Source of the DNA: UMGS755 sp045590535
Lineage (GTDB): Bacteria > Bacillota > Clostridia > UBA1381 > UBA9506
Assembly: GCA_045590535.1 (NCBI GenBank)
Contig: JAZNRE010000041.1
Span: 1-5,013, forward strand
Length of the DNA stretch: 5,013 bases
Direction: 5' to 3'
The notes under the pieces: generated by a model
Seen by the model: the letters and a program-made list of their open reading frames with translations, nothing else
What the model was told of the DNA's origin: nothing
Database searches by the model: none
Translations under genes and position numbers: made by a program
Shown here: piece after piece, positions 1-3,092 of the stretch
How the letters are laid out: every line of letters starts with the position of its first letter
Numbering within the stretch: the first letter of the stretch is position 1

Positions 1-1
1 A

Positions 2-310
2 CCGGTACTCGCCGTTGTTGCTCTTTACTATGCGGTAGGTCATTGGAACACCTTTATGGGTGCTTACCTTTATTTGCAAAACCAATCCTTGCAACCGATT
101 CAGATTGTATTGCAAGAGATTTTGGTTCTCAGCCAAATGAATGAGGTGAATGTAACCATCCCCAGTGCTATGGAAGTTAACGCCCAGCAAATGAGCGAAC
201 TTTTGAAATATGCATTGGCTGTTGTGGCCAGTGTGCCTATGGTTGTCCTGTACTTATGTGCACAGAAATATTTCACCAAGGGTATCATGGTCGGCTCTGT
301 AAAGGGTTGA
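2..310 (+). CDS. Carbohydrate ABC transporter permease, LplC/YtcP (MalG-like) type, C-terminal fragment
   Basis: This is the last 102 residues of an inner-membrane permease; the start lies upstream of the window. The reading frame is open from nt 2 to a TGA at 308-310. The fragment begins P-V-L-A-V-V-A-L-Y-Y-A-V-G-H-W-N. In this family that stretch follows directly after the cytoplasmic EAA loop that contacts the ATPase, so the EAA motif itself should lie just outside the window. Two hydrophobic membrane segments are visible, at fragment residues 2-24 and about 69-88. The protein ends in KYFTKGIMVGSVKG, a C-terminus typical of LplC/YtcP permeases, where the last residues are close to invariant. 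By family knowledge it would pair with an LplB-type permease and import a sugar or oligosaccharide delivered by a lipoprotein such as the one encoded at 602-2239. The substrate cannot be told from this fragment. The Met codon at nt 56 is internal and not a start. Confidence 0.93.
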   Translation, partial: PVLAVVALYYAVGHWNTFMGAYLYLQNQSLQPIQIVLQEILVLSQMNEVNVTIPSAMEVNAQQMSELLKYALAVVASVPMVVLYLCAQKYFTKGIMVGSVKG

Positions 311-349
311 TGCTTTACATTTAAATCCCTTAAATTTCTATTGCCAATA

Positions 350-398
350 CCTCCCTTGCCTTAAAGAGAGGTGGACCGTCGCAGACGCTGGAGGGATT
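350..398 (+). repeat. Intergenic two-hairpin repeat, copy 1 (forward)
   Basis: This is one of four copies in the window of a roughly 45-50 nt element with a constant layout: an arm CCTCCCTT paired with a purine-rich AAG-GAGG arm, a short spacer, a second stem with a 3-4 nt loop, and a tail reading GGAGGGATT. Here the first stem (350-357 with about 363-371) has a mismatch. The second stem is CGTC (377-380), loop GCA, GACG (384-387). It lies between the permease stop and the lipoprotein gene, 40 nt after the stop. It has no following T-tract, so it is not a classical terminator, though it could act as an RNA processing or stability element. Confidence 0.75.
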
Positions 399-407
399 TA
401 TGAAGGT

Positions 408-423
408 GTCAGCAATGGCTGAC
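408..423. repeat. Short perfect inverted repeat GTCAGC-AATG-GCTGAC
   Basis: A 6-bp perfect stem with a 4-nt loop follows repeat copy 1 by nine bases. The same stem sequence GTCAGC/GCTGAC appears with a different loop (TAAC) inside repeat copy 4 at 2765-2780, so it probably belongs to the same repeat family or its remnants. The role is unknown. Confidence 0.55.
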
Positions 424-461
424 GGACAAGGTGAAAAACCTCAAACCTGTTTAAAGGGCAG

Positions 462-488
462 TTGAAAAGATGCTTCCTATTATATAAT
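462..488 (+). promoter_or_regulatory. Candidate sigma-A promoter for the solute-binding lipoprotein gene
   Basis: TTGAAA at 462-467 and a perfect TATAAT at 483-488 would serve as -35 and -10 boxes, but the spacer is 15 bp, shorter than the preferred 17. A transcript from here would have a leader of roughly 105 nt before the ATG at 602. A separate promoter would fit the usual need for more binding protein than permease. The -10 box sits inside the palindrome TATTATATAATA (478-489), which is part of a hairpin element, so the match may be a by-product of that repeat. Confidence 0.35.
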
Positions 489-495
489 AGAAGCA
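471..495. repeat. AT-rich hairpin with a bulged C (TGCTTC-C-TAT...ATA-GAAGCA)
   Basis: Nt 471-476 TGCTTC pair with 490-495 GAAGCA, and the core 478-489 is a self-complementary 12-mer. A single C at 477 has no partner. A longer hairpin at 2605-2640 has the same design, TTC-C-T(T)AT on the left and AT(A)AGAA on the right with an unpaired C at the same place, and it also lies downstream of a copy of the two-hairpin repeat. This suggests a second small repeat family or a module of the same one. Confidence 0.55.
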
Positions 496-530
496 AAACG
501 GCAACTCTTAAAACAATTTAATTTTTGTCT

Positions 531-553
531 TATGCAGAGCTAACCTCTGTGTA
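531..553 (+). promoter_or_regulatory. Leader stem-loop upstream of the lipoprotein gene
   Basis: CAGAG (535-539) and CTCTG (545-549) form a perfect 5-bp stem around the loop CTAAC. Four further pairs (two A-U, two G-U in RNA) extend it outward to 531 and 553. It lies about 35 nt before the ribosome binding site. It could be an operator or a 5' leader structure affecting mRNA stability. No known riboswitch or protein site is recognised. Confidence 0.35.
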
Positions 554-587
554 TGAATATAGTAGGTTAATTTATTTAAAAGAAGAA

Positions 588-595
588 AGGAAGGA
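588..595 (+). promoter_or_regulatory. Ribosome binding site for the solute-binding lipoprotein
   Basis: The purine-rich run AGGAAGGA ends six bases before the ATG at 602 and supports that start. The signal peptide then begins at the first codon, which agrees. Confidence 0.8.
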
Positions 596-601
596 TTTTT
601 C

Positions 602-2239
602 ATGAAAACAAGAAAAATCGCAGCAATTGTCGCAGTCGTTCTTTGCATTAGCATGCTGTTTGGCGGTTGTGCTGCAAAGAAAACCTCTACCGGCAATGAA
701 AACATTAAGCTCACCGGCGTTAATGAATTCCCCATTGTCGAAGAGCCCGTAACCATGACAGCTTTCGCAGTTAAGAGCCCCATGGTAGAAAACTTTGAAA
801 CCAATGAGTTCACAAAGTACTACGAAGAAAAGACAGGCGTTCACATTGAATGGAACGTTGCCTCCGGTGACGCCGGTCAGGCTCTCAACCTGATGATTGC
901 CAGTGGTGACTACGATGACATCCTCTTGTCAGCCGGTGTAAACAAAGCATCTTCTTTGAAGTATTCAGAAGAAGGCATTTTGGTTGACATCAAACCTGCC
1001 ATCGAAAAGTATGGTTACTACATTAAGAAAATGTTTGAAGATGACCCCTCTGTTGAACCGGGCATCACCATTAACGATGCAATCTATGGCTTGCCTCGTT
1101 ACTCAAACGCTTACTCTTCTCAGTACCTGAATGCAATGTGGGTTTACAAGCCCTGGCTTGAAAAACTGAACATTGACATGCCTCAGAACACAGAAGAATT
1201 TTATGAAATGCTGAAAGCCTTCAAAGAACAAGACCCCAACGGCAACGGCATTGCAGACGAAATTCCTCTCACAGCTCGTGGCGCAATGGGCGATGTTGGT
1301 ATTCGTGATTACATCATGAGTGCATTCATTCCCGCAGGTGGCACAGGTTGGTATCATGAAAACGGCGAAGTTAAAATCGTTGCTACTCAGCCTGAGTATC
1401 GCGAAGGTCTCCGTTATTTCAAACGCCTCTATGATGAAGGCCTGCTCTATAGCGACACCTTTATCTTAGACAGAACACAAATCACCTCCATTGGTGAAAG
1501 CAACCCTCCCATTTTGGGTTGTGCAGCCGGTATGTGGCGTGGTATGTTCACCGTTGGTAACGGTCAGCAACAACGCTTCTATGAATTCACAAGCATTCCG
1601 CCTCTCGAAGGCCCCGAGGGTGTTCGTGCAACAGTTAAAAATAAGGAAAGCTTCTATGCTATGTTTAATGTAACCAGCGCATGCGCAAGCCCCGAACTGG
1701 CAGTTAAATGGATCGACTACCTGTTCTCAACCGAAGGCTCCTTAATGAGCCGTAACGGTGTTGGTGGCGTTGGCTTCCGTGAAGCTAAAGAAGGCGAGCT
1801 CGGTCCTAACGGCGAGCAGGCTAAATGGGTTTATGACGTAGTTGATACTGAAGGTTCCGCAAGCTCCAGCATGTCCCAGAACATCAGCTGGAACAACTTT
1901 GGTCCTCTGTATGTAAGTCTCGATGACTCTTTCCACACAATCGACTACAACCACGCTTCTTCTAAAGACGACGAAACCTATAAGCACTATGAAACCTACA
2001 AACAGTACGAGGTTGATAACTCCTTAGCAGACCCAGCTGTTGCACCTGAAGAAGCAGAAGAATATTCTGACATCCATCTGAACATCTTCAATGCAGAGCA
2101 GACCTGGTTCACCAAGTTTGTAACCGGCGAAGCTGACATTGATAAAGATTGGGATGAATACATTTCTTACATGGAAGACACAGGTCTTGAGCGTTACCTG
2201 GAAATCCTGCAGGCTGCTTTCGACCGTTCCGGTAAATAA
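602..2239 (+). CDS. Extracellular solute-binding lipoprotein of a carbohydrate ABC transporter (family 1, LplA-like)
   Basis: This complete 545-residue protein is the ligand-capturing part of an ABC importer, tethered to the outer face of the cytoplasmic membrane. Residues 1-22 form a lipoprotein signal peptide (basic MKTRK, hydrophobic core, then L-F-G-G before Cys23, the predicted lipidated residue). The mature part starts with a short flexible linker and then a segment typical of the family, with F-T-K-Y-Y-E-E-K-T-G-V at about 71-81 and a L-M-I-A-S-G-D-Y-D-D-I motif near 97-107. D-P-N-G-N-G-I-A-D-E at residues 211-220 resembles the calcium-binding loop common in large family 1 binding proteins. 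Length suits the LplA/YtcQ-type subgroup, which is longer than maltose-type binders. The neighbouring permease at 2-310 is of the matching LplC type, so the two very likely work together. The ligand is probably an oligosaccharide, but the exact sugar is not deducible. An oddity is the internal duplication ETYKHY/ETYKQY at residues 458-469. It ends in TAA with no obvious intrinsic terminator behind it. Confidence 0.93.
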   Translation: MKTRKIAAIVAVVLCISMLFGGCAAKKTSTGNENIKLTGVNEFPIVEEPVTMTAFAVKSPMVENFETNEFTKYYEEKTGVHIEWNVASGDAGQALNLMIASGDYDDILLSAGVNKASSLKYSEEGILVDIKPAIEKYGYYIKKMFEDDPSVEPGITINDAIYGLPRYSNAYSSQYLNAMWVYKPWLEKLNIDMPQNTEEFYEMLKAFKEQDPNGNGIADEIPLTARGAMGDVGIRDYIMSAFIPAGGTGWYHENGEVKIVATQPEYREGLRYFKRLYDEGLLYSDTFILDRTQITSIGESNPPILGCAAGMWRGMFTVGNGQQQRFYEFTSIPPLEGPEGVRATVKNKESFYAMFNVTSACASPELAVKWIDYLFSTEGSLMSRNGVGGVGFREAKEGELGPNGEQAKWVYDVVDTEGSASSSMSQNISWNNFGPLYVSLDDSFHTIDYNHASSKDDETYKHYETYKQYEVDNSLADPAVAPEEAEEYSDIHLNIFNAEQTWFTKFVTGEADIDKDWDEYISYMEDTGLERYLEILQAAFDRSGK

Positions 2240-2281
2240 TATAACTCGTTTAATTAAAGTGAAATGCATCTTTTAAAGCTT

Positions 2282-2379
2282 TTGTTGCTTAGAGGGTAGT
2301 AGCGTTTGCGGCTGCAAAAAGCTGTTATAGCAGAAACAGTCTTTCATGCACCAAGAGTGCCTAACTTGCTAAGCAACAA
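2282..2379. repeat. 11-bp inverted repeat TTGTTGCTTAG / CTAAGCAACAA
   Basis: The arms are 2282-2292 and 2369-2379, perfect over 11 bp with two further possible G-U pairs outside, and they enclose 76 nt. The right arm is itself nearly palindromic (TTGCT-A-AGCAA, 2366-2376). The enclosed DNA contains the first copy of the 18-nt direct repeat. It starts 43 nt past the lipoprotein stop and could fold in the 3' untranslated part of the mRNA or mark the ends of a small decayed element. Confidence 0.55.
2323..2340 (+). repeat. 18-nt direct repeat, copy 1
   Basis: TGTTATAGCAGAAACAGT is identical to the stretch at 2443-2460, exactly 120 bp downstream. Both copies are preceded by GCAAAA within ten bases, so the related unit is nearer 27-28 nt. 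Together with the C at 2322 this copy forms CTGTT-(8 nt)-AACAG, a dyad that could be a protein site or a weak hairpin. Confidence 0.7.
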
Positions 2380-2442
2380 GGCTTTGAGAGAAAAAGCTCT
2401 TCTAAATTAAAGAAGCCGTCACTGTTTAACAGGCAAAAGGAT

Positions 2443-2460
2443 TGTTATAGCAGAAACAGT
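2443..2460 (+). repeat. 18-nt direct repeat, copy 2
   Basis: This is the second identical copy of TGTTATAGCAGAAACAGT. Its last seven bases AAACAGT are also an inverted match to ACTGTTT at 2421-2427, just upstream, where the palindrome CTGTT-T-AACAG (2422-2432) lies. With only two copies it is not a CRISPR array. Confidence 0.7.
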
Positions 2461-2545
2461 TCTTGAGCAGGTTTTCATTTGGCAGGCAGCTTTAACAAAA
2501 AAGAGCCGAGCAAGAGGCAAAATTCTCAAAGCCCTCCTTGCCATG

Positions 2546-2593
2546 CCTCCCTTGCCTAAAGGGAGGGGGACCATCGAAGATGGTGGAGGGATT
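2546..2593 (+). repeat. Intergenic two-hairpin repeat, copy 2 (forward)
   Basis: This is the best-formed copy. Stem one is CCTCCCTT (2546-2553) with AAGGGAGG (2559-2566), a perfect 8-bp stem around GCCTA. Stem two is CCATC (2571-2575), loop GAA, GATGG (2579-2583). The tail TGGAGGGATT (2584-2593) matches copy 1. It opens the structured cluster 2546-2802, in which two further copies face it in the opposite orientation. Confidence 0.8.
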
Positions 2594-2604
2594 CATGAGG
2601 AGAT

Positions 2605-2640
2605 GGTTTTTCTTCCTTATTTAATATAAGAAGAAAAACC
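2605..2640. repeat. Long AT-rich hairpin with a bulged C
   Basis: The left arm GGTTTTTCTTC-C-TTAT (2605-2620) pairs with ATAAGAAGAAAAACC (2626-2640), 15 base pairs interrupted only by one extra C in the left arm, with loop TTAAT. The run is U-rich on the left and A-rich on the right. Read on the - strand it also has the T-run on the wrong side for a terminator. The same bulged-C design is seen at 471-495. Confidence 0.7.
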
Positions 2641-2644
2641 GTAG

Positions 2645-2690
2645 GGAATGACCTGCGTGTCATTCCGCGGAACGCCAAACGAGGCGTTCC
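2645..2690. repeat. Two tandem hairpins, each 8-bp stem with 6-nt loop
   Basis: The first is GGAATGAC (2645-2652), loop CTGCGT, GTCATTCC (2659-2666). The second is GGAACGCC (2669-2676), loop AAACGA, GGCGTTCC (2683-2690). Both stems are perfect, both begin GGAA and end TTCC, and only two bases (GC) separate them. The regular geometry shows this is a structured unit. It forms the centre of the 2546-2802 cluster. Confidence 0.75.
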
Positions 2691-2696
2691 ACAGAA

Positions 2697-2743
2697 AACA
2701 CCTCACCACCGCCTACGGCGGAGCCTCTCCTCAAGGAGAAGCC
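2697..2743 (-). repeat. Intergenic two-hairpin repeat, copy 3 (inverted)
   Basis: Read on the - strand this follows the layout of copies 1 and 2: a stem TCTCC/GGAGA (in + coordinates 2726-2730 with 2735-2739), the spacer GGCT, a stem CCGCC-GTA-GGCGG (+ coordinates 2709-2721), then the tail TGGTGAGG. The second stem differs in sequence from the other copies yet pairs perfectly. It faces copy 2 across the hairpins at 2605-2690. Confidence 0.7.
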
Positions 2744-2757
2744 TTGAGAAGAAACAA

Positions 2758-2802
2758 TCCCTCAGTCAGCTAACGCTGACAGCTCCCTTTACACAAGGAG
2801 CC
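2758..2802 (-). repeat. Intergenic two-hairpin repeat, copy 4 (inverted)
   Basis: On the - strand it reads GGCTCCTT, loop, AAAGGGAGC, then GTCAGC-GTTA-GCTGAC and the tail TGAGGGA. In + coordinates the second stem is 2765-2770 with 2775-2780. The first stem has a one-base bulge. It lies 14 nt after copy 3 in the same orientation and closes the cluster. Confidence 0.7.
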
Positions 2803-2997
2803 TTAAAGAGGAAAGTCTTGAAAGAGAAAAAGCCTCGCCCAATCACTTTTATTAATAGTATTTTTCTGTTTATGCTTTATGCAGATAAAGAGAGCAGACA
2901 AAGCTTAAAACCTTCAGCCCGTCGCATTAACTTTTATCATTTGTTTACGTTCTAAAACTCTTGGTTTTTTTAATTTTGATGGGGCAGAGGGCTTTGG
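2803..2997. other. AT-rich non-coding stretch
   Basis: No gene is supported here. The stretch has a perfect 6-bp hairpin CTTTAT-GCAG-ATAAAG (2875-2890) and several T-rich runs (for example 2966-2972), but no T-run directly follows a stable stem, so no intrinsic terminator is called. Confidence 0.5.
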
Positions 2998-3026
2998 GTC
3001 GTTTGTTTTCTTGTTACCCAAACGGC
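2998..3026 (+). promoter_or_regulatory. Stem-loop or operator-like dyad upstream of the secreted protein gene
   Basis: GTCGTTTG (2998-3005) pairs with CAAACGGC (3019-3026) over 8 bp with one G-T position and a 13-nt loop. It overlaps the candidate -35 box at 3011-3016 and lies about 70 nt before the start codon, a position suited to regulation by a DNA-binding protein or by leader RNA. No known regulator site is recognised. Confidence 0.35.
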
Positions 3027-3039
3027 ATAAATTTAAAAA
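3011..3039 (+). promoter_or_regulatory. Weak candidate promoter for the secreted protein gene
   Basis: TTGTTA (3011-3016) and TAAAAA (3034-3039) are 17 bp apart, each with mismatches to the sigma-A consensus. TATAAA at 3047-3052 is a closer -10 match but has no good -35 box at the right distance. The surrounding 3027-3060 is very AT-rich, as promoters often are. Confidence 0.3.
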
Positions 3040-3076
3040 TTAAAGTTATAAATCCAAAAATGTTTTTTAACATGAA

Positions 3077-3082
3077 AGGTGG
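3077..3082 (+). promoter_or_regulatory. Ribosome binding site that decides the start at 3093
   Basis: AGGTGG, within AAAGGTGGT, lies ten bases before the ATG at 3093. An in-frame ATG at 3072 would place this site inside the coding sequence and has no comparable site of its own, so 3093 is the better start. A standard signal peptide follows directly. Confidence 0.75.
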
Positions 3083-3092
3083 TAAAAATAAC

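Larger units (their letters stand above)
2240..2545. other. Non-coding region after the lipoprotein gene
   Basis: No convincing coding sequence is present: the short reading frames lack ribosome binding sites and recognisable protein features. The stretch holds an 18-nt direct repeat, an 11-bp inverted repeat and a small palindrome CTGTT-T-AACAG at 2422-2432. A clear hairpin plus T-tract terminator for the upstream gene was not found. Confidence 0.6.

Noticed and set aside
56..310. Start of a separate 84-residue protein at the ATG at nt 56
   Set aside because: The frame continues upstream to nt 2 with residues characteristic of the permease family, so this Met is internal.
525..563. Promoter with TTGTCT (525-530) and TATAGT (558-563)
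   Set aside because: The 27-bp spacing is too long for a sigma-A promoter, and the alternative -10 boxes nearby are poor.
508..844. Overlapping minus-strand open frames of 101 and 90 residues at the start of the lipoprotein gene
   Set aside because: They lie mostly antisense to a well-supported coding sequence and show no recognisable protein pattern.
1103..2269. Other small frames on both strands within the lipoprotein gene
   Set aside because: All are nested in, or antisense to, the 545-residue gene and have no features of their own.
2323..2460. CRISPR array
   Set aside because: There are only two copies of an 18-nt repeat, the gap of 102 nt is too long for a spacer, and no third copy or cas gene is present.
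2605..2640. Intrinsic terminator for the lipoprotein gene
   Set aside because: The stem is AT-rich and not followed by a T-run on either strand, and it lies 365 nt past the stop codon.
3072..3074. Alternative in-frame ATG for the secreted protein
   Set aside because: It would bury the ribosome binding site AGGTGG in the coding region and put extra residues before a normal signal peptide.
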